A stretch of DNA of 64,000 bases from NCBI GenBank assembly GCA_028280305.1, contig JANQMC010000082.1, positions 1 through 64,000 on the forward strand. Reading direction: 5' to 3'. A program made the translations under genes and the position numbers. Positions 1-7,176 of the stretch are shown here, piece after piece. Positions within the stretch are counted from its first letter, which is position 1, and every line of letters begins with the position of its first letter. The notes beneath the pieces were generated by a model. That model was not told where the DNA came from and did not search any database. It worked only from the letters and a program-made list of their open reading frames with translations. The DNA is from Pelagibius sp. GTDB lineage: Bacteria; Pseudomonadota; Alphaproteobacteria; Kiloniellales; Kiloniellaceae.

Positions 1-130
1 ATTCGCGCGAACAGGAATTCGAGGCTGACATGCTGGGCGGGCGTTATCTCGGCCGGGCGCGCTACGACACCCGGGCCATGGCCGGTTTCCTCACCCAGCA
101 TGTCAGCCTCGAATTCCTGTTCGCGCGAAT
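1..130. repeat. Perfect 37-bp inverted repeat with a 56-bp loop (fold-back)
   Basis: Positions 1-37 are the exact reverse complement of 94-130, with a 56-bp loop at 38-93. Both arms lie in the M48 coding sequence around SREQEFEADMLG. Read on the plus strand, the first arm and the loop give the natural continuation of the protease, so the left end is flipped relative to the gene. An arm starting exactly at base 1 points to a contig-end fold-back artefact. A real inversion is possible but less likely. Confidence 0.9.
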
Positions 131-689
131 AGCTGCGCACCAGCAGCGCCCCCAGGGTGCCGCCGGCCTGGGCCGCCGGGCCGCCCAGCAGCACGCCGAG
201 CCCGGCCCCCGCGATGTTGGCGGCCATGGACTGGCCGTAGCGCTCCGCCGTGTGGCGGGCGGTCACGTGGCCGATCTCATGGGCCAGCACACCGGCCATC
301 TCGGCCTCGTTTCCGGCCAGAGCCAGCAGACCGCGGGTGATGTAGACGTAGCCGCCGGGCAGGGCGAAGGCGTTGACCACGGGGGAATCGAGGATGGTGA
401 AGGTGAACTTCAGATCCGGCAGCTCCGAGGTCTGGGCCAGAAAGTTGCCGACCGAGGTCACATAGGCGTTCAGTTCCGGGTCGGTGTAGGAGCCGCCGTA
501 CTGCGCCATCACCTTGGGGTGTTCCTTGCGCCCAAGTTCGGCCTCGCCCGCTTCGCTGAGGCCGCCGGTGAAGATGGTGCGCCCTGTCCCCGGCGCTGTG
601 GCGCAGGCCCCGAGCAGCGGCAGCAGCACCGCGAAAACCGCAAGGACGCCGAGGGGGCGTTTGAGGGAATCGAAGAGCGCGGACATCAT
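1..689 (-). pseudogene. M48 family metalloprotease lipoprotein, 3' end scrambled at window edge
   Basis: The reading frame opens at ATG 689 (or the adjacent ATG at 686, better spaced from GGAGG at 691-695). It starts with a lipoprotein signal ending in the lipobox LLGAC, so the protein is probably anchored in the membrane facing the periplasm. An M48-type zinc site HEIGH follows, and then the EFEAD motif that supplies the third zinc ligand in M48 proteases. BepA/YfgC-like M48 lipoproteins take part in outer-membrane quality control; that role is inferred from the family. Just after EADMLG the minus-strand frame turns into nonsense, because positions 1-93 carry the expected continuation (GRYLGRARYDTRAMAGFL) on the opposite strand. 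The gene is therefore truncated or rearranged here. It lies 27 bp downstream of the nuclease-like gene and is probably cotranscribed with it. Confidence 0.85.
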
Positions 690-716
690 TCCTCCAACAA
701 TTCAACCGGCAACCAT

Positions 717-1544
717 TCAATCGGGCAACAGTTCGATCTGCTCGGGGTGGCTCGCCTCGATCATCGGGCCGTTGCGCGACTTCAGCCAGCCGCGCACGCG
801 CAGACGTTTGCCCTGGTAGGCCGTCAGGTCAATGCCTTCTTCCGCGAACAGCCCGGCGGCGCGCTTGCCGATCACGATGGTGAAGTCGCTGCGCCAGTCC
901 TCGGCAAAGTTCAGATAGGTGTTGCGCCCGGCCCGGCCCACCGCGACCACGCGCCCCTCCACCAGCTCGAAGCCGCCGAGCCAGCGCCCGGCATTCTCCG
1001 CGGCGCGCAGGGCATAGAAGGGATCGGCCCAAATGCCGCGCCGGGCGGCCCGGGCTTCGCCCTCCAGGGCCAGCATCTCAGCGATCAGGCTGCGGTTGTC
1101 GTCGAAGCTGTAGACCCGGGCGAGGCCGGCCGCCAGGATCGCCCCCTGCACCCAGCGGGGCTTTGTTCCTTCTTCGGGCCCTGCTTCGCGGACAAAAAGA
1201 TGGGCGAGAACACGGCCATGACGGTCGCCGCGGCGGCCGCCGAAACCCAGATCGACGGTCTTGCCCAGGGTGAGGTCTTCCAGCAGCGCCTTGGCCTCGC
1301 CGGAGAGCGGCCAGGGCTCGAAGCCGGCCCGGCCGAGCGGCAGTTTCGGCGCCTGGATGCCGACCAGGCGGATCTCCCGCCCGTCCGCCAGCACCAGGGT
1401 GTCGCCGTCAACCACCTCGGCCACCCGGCCCACCTCGCCGGGGCTGAGTGCTTCCTCAAAGTCAGCGGGCACCACCGCCAGGGCCGGCCAGGCGACGGGC
1501 AGCAGCAAAACGGCCAGCAAAAGGCGCAAAGCGGATCGCGACAT
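717..1544 (-). CDS. Thermonuclease (SNase)-like protein, catalytic residues altered
   Basis: A 275-residue protein starting at ATG 1544, chosen because a signal peptide (LRLLLAVLLLPVAWPALA) begins there; a 15-residue upstream extension is unlikely. The SNase OB-fold follows: VDGDTLVL at 45-52, IRLVGIQAPK at 58-67 and RHGRVLAHLF at 108-117. In staphylococcal nuclease the equivalent stretch is R-L-L-L-V-D-T-P-E. The Arg equivalents (R59, R111) are kept, but the calcium ligand Asp40 is Gln64 and the general base Glu43 is Lys67. About 100 C-terminal residues (YLNFAEDWRSDFTIVI onwards) resemble a second small beta domain. The export signal suggests a periplasmic protein. True nuclease activity is doubtful, and a nucleic-acid or ligand-binding role is possible. 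It lies upstream of the M48 gene on the same strand. Confidence 0.8.
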   Translation of the reverse strand: MSRSALRLLLAVLLLPVAWPALAVVPADFEEALSPGEVGRVAEVVDGDTLVLADGREIRLVGIQAPKLPLGRAGFEPWPLSGEAKALLEDLTLGKTVDLGFGGRRGDRHGRVLAHLFVREAGPEEGTKPRWVQGAILAAGLARVYSFDDNRSLIAEMLALEGEARAARRGIWADPFYALRAAENAGRWLGGFELVEGRVVAVGRAGRNTYLNFAEDWRSDFTIVIGKRAAGLFAEEGIDLTAYQGKRLRVRGWLKSRNGPMIEASHPEQIELLPD

Positions 1545-1709
1545 GGCAACCAGTCTACAGGGCCGCCCCCGCCCGGGCGAGAGGTGCAAGACAGCCTGTG
1601 CCGCTAAGCCCTAAGGCCGCCTAAGCCCTAAGAAAGTTGGCACGACGCGGCCGCCTGGGATATGCAGGAAGCCGGGCTTTGGGGACACAAAGAGGAAGAG
1701 GCTGGCCGG

Positions 1710-2660
1710 ATGCTCGCGCAGGACCTGTTTTCACCGATCGAGCCCTACGACAGCGGGCGGCTGGAACTCGACGACACCCACAGCATGTATTGGGAGGTCT
1801 CGGGCAACCCGACGGGCCGGCCTGTGGTCTTTCTGCACGGCGGGCCCGGCGCCGGGGCGGGGCCGGATCACCGCCGCTTCTTCGATCCGCGCCACTACCG
1901 CATCGTGGTCTTCGACCAGCGCGGCGCGGGCCGCTCGACCCCCCTGGGCGCCGTCGAGAACAACTCCACCCAGCACCTCATCGCCGATATGGAGCGGCTG
2001 CGCGATCACCTGGGCATCATGCGCTGGCATGTCTTCGGCGGCTCCTGGGGCTCGACCCTGGCGCTGGCCTATGCCCAGGCCCATCCCGAGCGGGTCTCGG
2101 CGCTGGTGGTGCGCGGCATCTTCCTCGGCAGCCGGGCGGAGATCGACTGGTTTCTCTTCGGCATGGCCAGGGTGTTCCCGGAAAACTGGCGCAACTTCGC
2201 CGCCGCGGTGCCGGAAGACGAGCGCGGCGACCTCATGGCCGCCTACCGCAAGCGCCTCTTCGACCCCGACCCCAAGGTGCATCTGCCCGCCGCCCGGGCC
2301 TGGAGCGTCTATGAGGGGAGCTGCTCCACCCTGCTGCCCAGCCCGCAGACCGTCGCCGCCTTCGGCGAGGAGCGCCACGCCCTCGGCCTCTCGCGCATCG
2401 AGGCGCACTACTTCGAAAACCATGTCTTCCTGGAGGAGGACGCCCTGATGAAGGGCCTCGACCGGATCCGCAACATTCCCGCCGTCATCATCCAGGGCCG
2501 CTACGACATGGTCTGCCCCATCGCCACCGCCGACGCCCTGCACCGCGCCTGGCCGGAGGCCGACTACCTGGTCGTCCCCGACGCCGGCCACTCCGCCATG
2601 GAACCCGGCATCCGCCGCGCACTGGTGGCGGCGACGGAGCGGTTCAAGGGCGTGGAGTAG
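1710..2660 (+). CDS. pip: Proline iminopeptidase
   Basis: A 316-residue alpha/beta hydrolase of peptidase family S33 that removes N-terminal proline from peptides; cytoplasmic. HGGPG at 43-47 forms the oxyanion region, DQRGAGRS follows, and GGSWG at 110-114 carries the nucleophile Ser112. GRYDMVCP near the C-terminus holds the acidic residue and DAGHSAME the catalytic His. Length and motifs fit the full family. The start at 1710 follows a purine-rich GAGGAAGAGG at about 1690; an in-frame ATG at 1662 would add 16 unconserved residues. It is a single gene that diverges from the nuclease-like gene. Its GC-rich composition contrasts with the AT-rich segment that starts just after its stop codon. 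Confidence 0.93.
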   Translation: MLAQDLFSPIEPYDSGRLELDDTHSMYWEVSGNPTGRPVVFLHGGPGAGAGPDHRRFFDPRHYRIVVFDQRGAGRSTPLGAVENNSTQHLIADMERLRDHLGIMRWHVFGGSWGSTLALAYAQAHPERVSALVVRGIFLGSRAEIDWFLFGMARVFPENWRNFAAAVPEDERGDLMAAYRKRLFDPDPKVHLPAARAWSVYEGSCSTLLPSPQTVAAFGEERHALGLSRIEAHYFENHVFLEEDALMKGLDRIRNIPAVIIQGRYDMVCPIATADALHRAWPEADYLVVPDAGHSAMEPGIRRALVAATERFKGVE

Positions 2661-2816
2661 CGGGTATCAGCGGTACACAATCAAGTATCGTCGATATGGT
2701 CTTTGGCATTTGAAGGCAAGTTGCATTGCTTACAGCTGCATCTAATATCTAGTAAAAGTCGATTCTGACGCGCTATCTTTCCACTTCTGGCACTCAGCGG
2801 CAAATTACCCCAAAGC

Positions 2817-2837
2817 TAAAAGTTAAAAGTTAAAAGT
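2817..2837 (+). repeat. Three tandem heptamers taaaagt
   Basis: Three perfect copies of the 7-mer taaaagt (2817-2823, 2824-2830, 2831-2837) sit 5 bp before the ATG of the AT-rich membrane-protein gene, where its ribosome-binding site would be expected. No clear Shine-Dalgarno sequence is present. A change in copy number would move any promoter or binding element relative to the start codon. Confidence 0.85.
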
Positions 2838-2842
2838 ATTTC

Positions 2843-3541
2843 ATGCGTGAATTTCGAAAAATTGTGGACCTTCCTCCAGCTCGATTGAGAAAATCAGACG
2901 TTCGAGAGTTAGCCAACCTACTAGTGGAGGCTGCCCCGGATAATCGAGTCTCTTCGGGATTTGTTGAACCATATAGTTTCTCCATTGAAGCGGGAGAAAT
3001 AACGCTCAAAGCAGACTCCATCGAACAGCTTTTGAGTCAAGAACTGCCAAAAACGGCTGACACACTGGTAATTAGTGTCGTCGGCTGGGCAAAGGACAGA
3101 GGTATTGATCGCGGGGTCACCGTCAGAGTTGGACGTCAATCAGCAACTGCCCAAGTTCATTCAACAAACGAGATCTGGTTCCAGGGGATAACACAGAAGA
3201 TCCTGCACTTCTTCCAACATAGGCGCTCCTGGTATTCCAAAATTCATTTCTGGTTGCCTAGCTTTATGGGAATGATAACTGGTGGATGTATAGCTGCTTG
3301 CGTGGCGCTTTTGGCTATGGAAAAGCCTGTTACAGCAGCCTTTGCATTCATAACGATCGTCGCGCTCTTTTGCTGCAGCAAATGGATAGTGACAGGCCGC
3401 CTGTTTCCAACGACAGATATACGCTTTGGCGATCAGCGCAAGGTGGACTCTGCAGTTCTAGGCATTGTGGTAGCAGCAATAGGGGTCTCCGCAACTGTGG
3501 TCGGAGTAGCTTTCGAGATAATTAGGGAAGTCAGCAAGTAG
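2843..3541 (+). CDS. Hypothetical membrane protein in an AT-rich island
   Basis: A 232-residue protein with no recognised family. The first ~125 residues look soluble and mixed alpha/beta (FVEPYSFSIEAGEITLKAD). Two hydrophobic hairpin segments follow (about 139-160 and 163-180), and a last one lies near residues 206-226 (AVLGIVVAAIGVSATVVGVAF). The likely topology is a cytoplasmic domain with three membrane helices. Composition and codon use (many A/T third positions) differ strongly from both neighbours, which suggests horizontal acquisition. A tRNA-Arg gene, a common integration site, follows 100 bp downstream. No integrase or phage gene is nearby. Function unknown. Confidence 0.7.
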   Translation: MREFRKIVDLPPARLRKSDVRELANLLVEAAPDNRVSSGFVEPYSFSIEAGEITLKADSIEQLLSQELPKTADTLVISVVGWAKDRGIDRGVTVRVGRQSATAQVHSTNEIWFQGITQKILHFFQHRRSWYSKIHFWLPSFMGMITGGCIAACVALLAMEKPVTAAFAFITIVALFCCSKWIVTGRLFPTTDIRFGDQRKVDSAVLGIVVAAIGVSATVVGVAFEIIREVSK

Positions 3542-3643
3542 GCAACTTGCTCGGACGAACCGCCAACTCTTGTTTTAATCTTGTCCGCTCATAAATTTGG
3601 TAACTTGCAAAAAGGCATGAAACAGCGGATGGGTTTCAATACT

Positions 3644-3720
3644 GGCCCCGTAGCTCAGCTGGATAGAGCGACAGATTCCTAATCTGTAGGTCGCAGGTTC
3701 GAATCCTGCCGGGGTCACCA
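3644..3720 (+). tRNA. tRNA-Arg (anticodon CCT)
   Basis: A 77-nt cloverleaf. The 7-bp acceptor stem GGCCCCG/CGGGGTC has one G-U pair. The D arm is GCTC/GAGC, and the anticodon stem ACAGA/TCTGT has loop TTCCTAA, giving anticodon CCT, which reads AGG arginine codons. The T arm is GCAGG TTCGAAT CCTGC and CCA is encoded. It is a rare-codon tRNA and a frequent integration target; no duplicated 3' end (attR) was seen within the window. Confidence 0.97.
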
Positions 3721-3798
3721 GCCCTACAAAGACAGTCCGACACCCCGCGACAATCCGGCATATGACAGCGCCCATGGCCTCGCCTATGCTCCGCGGCC

Positions 3799-4179
3799 AT
3801 GCGCATTCTCTGGATTCTTCTCGGGCTTCTGGGCCTTGGCGCCGTGGCGCTGGGCGCTTACGGCAGCCATGGGGCGGCCTTTGCCGACGCCCGGGCGCAG
3901 GACGTCTTCGACACCGCGCTGCGCTATCACTTCGCCCATCTCGCGCCCCTGGGGCTGGCGGCGCTGATCGGCAGCTTGGCACCCGCTGCAGGGCGGCGGG
4001 CGGGCCTCGCCGCCATCCTGTTGCTGGCCGGCATGGCGCTGTTCTGCGGGTCGCTCTATCTGAGGGCCCTCGGCCTCGCCGAGATCACCAACCCCTTGGC
4101 GCCATCAGGCGGCTTCACGCTGATGGCCGGCTGGCTGGCGCTGGCCTGGGCCGGGCTCGGCTGCCTGCCGAAACGATAG
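3799..4179 (+). CDS. DUF423 (YgdD-type) inner-membrane protein
   Basis: A 126-residue, very hydrophobic protein with four predicted membrane helices. The N-terminal pattern (LGLGAVALGAYGSHG, then a FDTALRYHFAHLAPL segment) and the C-terminal GGFTLMAGWLALAW match the DUF423 family, whose biochemical role is unknown. Length is normal for the family. It starts at ATG 3799, 78 bp after the tRNA, and runs convergent with the GT25 glycosyltransferase that ends at 4187. Confidence 0.85.
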   Translation: MRILWILLGLLGLGAVALGAYGSHGAAFADARAQDVFDTALRYHFAHLAPLGLAALIGSLAPAAGRRAGLAAILLLAGMALFCGSLYLRALGLAEITNPLAPSGGFTLMAGWLALAWAGLGCLPKR

Positions 4180-4186
4180 AGCAGTC

Positions 4187-4999
4187 TCAGCGGCCGGAGC
4201 GTTTCAGGCTGCGGCGGTCGGCGGCCCAGGTGGACCAATAGACCCGGCGCTTGCCGAGGGTCTCCGAGACCTTGCGCAGGGCACGGATCAGCGGGAAGGC
4301 CAGACGGTGGGCCCGACCGGTTTCCATGACCTTGTCGTGGCGCTGGGTGCCGATGGTCGATTCCAGGGCCGCATCCGGCGCCACCGGGGCCGGCTCCACG
4401 GTGAACCAGACCAGCCCGTGTTCCCAACTGCGGCCCATCAGCGTATCGACCGCCAGCCAGTTGCGCTGCAGGGCGGGCAGCAGCTTCTCGGCGCCGCTGC
4501 GGCGCAGCAGATAGGCATGAGCGCCGCCCAGGGTGGTCTCCAGCCGCACCAGCCAGTAATCGCCGGAGAGAGCATCCCCCTTCAGATGGGCAACGCGGCG
4601 ACGCCGGCGGCGGCGCATTTTCTTGTCGTCGACGAAGCGCACCATGTCGAAGGGCTGTTCGCTGGCCAGGATCGCCGCCATCACCGCCGGAAAGTCGGCG
4701 TGGAAGACCACGTCATCCTCCAGCACCAGGGCCTGGTCCAGACCCTCCGCCAAGAGGCGCTCGCAGGCCGCGCGGTGGGAAAGGGCGCAGCCCAGTTCCG
4801 AGGCCGTCAGATCGCGGCCGTAGGCATAGCGCCGCCGTTTGCGGTCATAGGCCGGATGGGCGGCGACGTCGATCTCGCGGCCGTCCACCGCCTCGATGAA
4901 GGCGTAGTCCAGGCCGAGGGCGTCGAGGCGTTGGCGCATGGCATCGCGCCGCGCCGCGGCGCGGGCCAGATTGATGACGAAGACCTTCAGCCCCTGCAT
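4187..4999 (-). CDS. Glycosyltransferase family 25 protein
   Basis: A 270-residue GT25 (LPS/LOS-biosynthesis type) glycosyltransferase. The N-terminus MQGLKVFVINL, followed by RRDAMRQRLDALGL and EAVDGREID, is typical of the family. The mid-protein segment ELGCALSHRAACERL, then QALVLEDDVVF, supplies the acidic metal/nucleotide site (EDD). ATG 4999 was chosen because the family begins with this beta strand; an in-frame ATG at 5053 would add 18 unconserved residues. The Lys/Arg-rich stretch KKMRRRRRRRVAHLKGD is unusual. It probably adds a sugar to a surface glycan on the cytoplasmic side of the membrane; donor and acceptor cannot be predicted. It stands alone among unrelated genes. Confidence 0.85.
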   Translation of the reverse strand: MQGLKVFVINLARAAARRDAMRQRLDALGLDYAFIEAVDGREIDVAAHPAYDRKRRRYAYGRDLTASELGCALSHRAACERLLAEGLDQALVLEDDVVFHADFPAVMAAILASEQPFDMVRFVDDKKMRRRRRRRVAHLKGDALSGDYWLVRLETTLGGAHAYLLRRSGAEKLLPALQRNWLAVDTLMGRSWEHGLVWFTVEPAPVAPDAALESTIGTQRHDKVMETGRAHRLAFPLIRALRKVSETLGKRRVYWSTWAADRRSLKRSGR

Positions 5000-5207
5000 G
5001 ACAGCTTTGCTTGCTTCCCTGGGATTACGCCCGGCCCCGGCTTCATCACACAATCGGCGGCCCCGTACAAGAACCGGGCTCCCGGCCTATCCTGAGGCTT
5101 GTTGTTCCGAGGGCTCGTCTTTCGGGGACCGCTCTGCTATAGAGCCCGCGCTTTTTTCAAGATCGTGCCGCGCAGCGCGGCCTTTGGCAGTGAGAGGGGA
5201 TCAGGAG

Positions 5208-5966
5208 ATGGACGTTAAGGGGCTTGCAGCAATCGTCACCGGCGGAGGATCGGGCCTGGGCGCCGAGACGGCGCGGCATCTGGCCGCTGCCGGGGCCAAG
5301 GTGACGGCACTGGATCTGAACGGCGAAGCCGCCGAGGCCGTGGCCAAGGAAATCGGCGGCCTGGGGCTGGCCTGCGACGTTTCCAGCGCCGAGGCCGGCG
5401 AGGCCGCGGTGGCCCAGGCGCGGGAAGCCCACGGCCCCTGCCGGGTTCTGGTGAACTGCGCCGGCATCGCCCCGGCCAAGCGCATCGTCGGGCGCGACGG
5501 GCCGATGCCCCTCGACTTCTTCGAGAACGTCATCAAGGTGAACCTGATCGGCAGCTTCAACCTGCTGCGCCTGGCCGCCGCCGACATGCTGGGCGCCGAG
5601 CCGCTGAACAGCGACAACGAGCGCGGCGTGGTGATCTCCACCGCTTCCATCGCCGCCGTCGAAGGCCAGCTCGGCCAGGTCGCCTATGCCGCCTCCAAGG
5701 CCGGAATCAACGGTATGATGCTGCCGGCGGCCCGCGAGTTCGCCAAGATGGGCGTGCGCGTGCTGACCATCGCGCCGGGCCTGATCGGCACCCCGCTGCT
5801 GCTGAACATGCCCCAGGAAGTACAGGACAACCTGGCCGGACAGGTGCCTTTCCCGCACCGCTTCGGCCACCCCGCCGAGTTCGGCAAGCTGGTCATGCAC
5901 ATCTGCGAGAACACCATGCTGAACGCCGATACCATCCGCCTCGACGGCGCCATGCGGATGCAGTAG
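5208..5966 (+). CDS. Short-chain dehydrogenase (3-hydroxyacyl-CoA dehydrogenase type 2-like)
   Basis: A 252-residue classical SDR. TGGGSGLGAETARHLAAAG at 11-29 is the Rossmann glycine motif, LDLNGEA gives NAD-type acidic selectivity, NCAG is present, and the active site has Ser (ISTASIAAVEGQ) and YAASK. The sequence around PGLIGTPLLLNMPQEVQ and FGHPAEFGKLV resembles the HSD17B10/FadB2 group, which oxidises 3-hydroxyacyl-CoA in fatty-acid or branched-chain degradation. It starts at ATG 5208 behind CAGGAG. No beta-oxidation partner is adjacent, so the substrate is inferred from similarity. A palindromic repeat follows and may serve as its transcription end. Confidence 0.88.
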   Translation: MDVKGLAAIVTGGGSGLGAETARHLAAAGAKVTALDLNGEAAEAVAKEIGGLGLACDVSSAEAGEAAVAQAREAHGPCRVLVNCAGIAPAKRIVGRDGPMPLDFFENVIKVNLIGSFNLLRLAAADMLGAEPLNSDNERGVVISTASIAAVEGQLGQVAYAASKAGINGMMLPAAREFAKMGVRVLTIAPGLIGTPLLLNMPQEVQDNLAGQVPFPHRFGHPAEFGKLVMHICENTMLNADTIRLDGAMRMQ

Positions 5967-5980
5967 GCGGAAACCAACAG

Positions 5981-6129
5981 AGCCCCCTCACCCTCCCGCC
6001 CATTTTGAATTCGGGGGCGGGCCCCTCCCTCTCCCGCAAGGGGAGAGGGTTTCTGCTGCGGCCCTTTTGGGTTCCCCTCTCCCCCCGACCTAAAACACTT
6101 GGGTGGGAGAGGGTCGGGGTGAGGGGGCT
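5981..6129. repeat. CT-rich dispersed palindromic repeat, copy A
   Basis: Begins agccccctcaccctcccg and ends cggggtgagggggct, so the ends are complementary. Internal arms such as ccctctcccgcaaggggagaggg form nested hairpins. The same design recurs at 7039-7167, and a related subfamily occurs at 25487-27403 and 29667-29770. It sits between two convergent genes and ends in a G-rich stem followed by tttt, so it may terminate both. Confidence 0.85.
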
Positions 6130-6150
6130 TTTGTTAGGTCCAACTCACCT

Positions 6151-6441
6151 CTAACCCGCGTAGCTCTCGATGCGTTTGGCGAGCTTCACATCGAGCTCGG
6201 AGAGGCCGTCGCAATCGTGGGTCGTCAGGGTGATTTCCACACGATTGTATACATTGAACCACTCGGGATGGTGGTTGAGCTTTTCCGCCGCCAGGGCGAC
6301 CCGGTTCATGAAGCCCCAGGCTTGGTTAAAGCTCTTGAACTGAAATGTCTTTTTCAGGGCATCGCGGCCCTCCACCGGGGCCCAGCCGGGCAGGGTCTCA
6401 GGCAGAGTTTTGCGTTCCTCGGTACTTAGCTTCTCCACCAT
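6151..6441 (-). CDS. phhB: Pterin-4a-carbinolamine dehydratase (PhhB/DCoH)
   Basis: A 96-residue protein of normal length for the family. It contains the signature [18 protein letters not shown], with the active-site His-His pair followed by a Pro-Glu-Trp segment, and a later [10 protein letters not shown]. The enzyme dehydrates 4a-hydroxytetrahydropterin formed by aromatic amino acid hydroxylases and also occurs as an orphan in bacteria. No phhA hydroxylase gene is visible nearby. It reads away from the metallopeptidase gene, with a 113-bp divergent promoter region between them, and converges on palindromic repeat A. Confidence 0.93.
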   Translation of the reverse strand: MVEKLSTEERKTLPETLPGWAPVEGRDALKKTFQFKSFNQAWGFMNRVALAAEKLNHHPEWFNVYNRVEITLTTHDCDGLSELDVKLAKRIESYAG

Positions 6442-6554
6442 GGCGTTCCTCCGAAAAATAATCGTCCGGGTTAAGGTTAACCGAAAGTGACTGTGCTTGG
6501 ACTCCCGGTCAAGGCAGGCTAAGTTGGGGTCAAGAAAAGGCGATAGGAACGGTT

Positions 6555-6968
6555 ATGGCACGCATGCACGACGTCGGGCGCTACACGACACCGCCCGAGA
6601 CCAAGCATCTGGAAGCGCTGGCGCGGGAGGCTTATGCCACCATCCCCGCGGACCTGCGCGATGCCCTGGGCAACGTGGTCATCCATGTATTGGATTTCCC
6701 CGACGACGACACCATGGAGGAGATGGACTGCGAGTCGCCCTTCGATCTGCTGGGGCTCTATCGCGGCACCAGCCTGCTGGCCAAGTCGACCATGGACACC
6801 CCGGAAGACATGGACATGATCTTCCTCTATCGCCGTCCGATCCTCGACTACTGGTGCGACAGCGGTGACGATCTGGCCGACGTCGTGAAGCATGTGCTGA
6901 TCCATGAGATCGGCCATCACTTCGGCTTCTCCGACGACGACATGGAACAGATCGAGCGCTATCCCTGA
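6555..6968 (+). CDS. Zincin-like metallopeptidase family protein (PF06262 type)
   Basis: A 137-residue protein ending in VLIHEIGHHFGFSDDDMEQIE, whose HExxH (HEIGH) plus downstream His is the zinc site of the small 'minimal metalloprotease' family. The N-terminal part (ETKHLEALAREAYATIP..LRDALGNVVI) matches the family layout, and the length is typical. Members are cytoplasmic proteins of uncertain substrate. It starts at ATG 6555 behind a weak GATAGGAACGG. A strong Rho-independent terminator follows 27 bp after the stop, so it is probably transcribed alone. Confidence 0.88.
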   Translation: MARMHDVGRYTTPPETKHLEALAREAYATIPADLRDALGNVVIHVLDFPDDDTMEEMDCESPFDLLGLYRGTSLLAKSTMDTPEDMDMIFLYRRPILDYWCDSGDDLADVVKHVLIHEIGHHFGFSDDDMEQIERYP

Positions 6969-6995
6969 TAGTCGCCCGGGATAGAGCAAACCGAC

Positions 6996-7024
6996 AACGG
7001 CCCGCCGCAAGACGGGCCGTTTTT
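6996..7024 (+). terminator. Rho-independent terminator after the metallopeptidase gene
   Basis: A 9-bp stem aacggcccg / cgggccgtt (6996-7004 and 7013-7021) with loop ccgcaaga, followed by ttt. Perfect G/C-rich stem plus U-run. Confidence 0.9.
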
Positions 7025-7038
7025 CGCTGGTACGGAGA

Positions 7039-7167
7039 AGCCCCCCTCACCCTCCCGCTGACGCGGGCCCCTCCCTCTCCCACGGAGGGGAGAGGGTAAA
7101 AACAGGCGCTCGAATCGTTTTTGGTTCTCCCTCTCCCCTTGTGGGAGAGGGCCGGGGTGAGGGGGCT
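7039..7167. repeat. CT-rich dispersed palindromic repeat, copy B
   Basis: Begins agcccccctcaccctcccg and ends gccggggtgagggggct; same arrangement as 5981-6129, with internal arms ccctccctctcccacggagggg and ctctccccttgtgggagagg. It ends 10 bp before the stop codon of the Rieske gene, between convergent genes. Confidence 0.85.
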
Positions 7168-7176
7168 TTTTTGGTT

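Noticed and set aside
1-130. Site-specific inversion switch in the M48 gene
   Set aside because: No invertase gene is near, an arm begins exactly at base 1, and the loop in the other orientation would still be followed by reverse-complement coding sequence, so no intact protein results.
30-1607. Long plus-strand open frame over the M48 and nuclease-like genes
   Set aside because: It is antisense to two genes with clear motifs (HEIGH, VDGDTLVL). Its Gly/Gln/Arg-rich sequence is typical of a shadow frame in GC-rich DNA.
3644-3720. Integration site with attL/attR at tRNA-Arg
   Set aside because: No second copy of the tRNA 3' end and no integrase gene were found in the neighbouring DNA.
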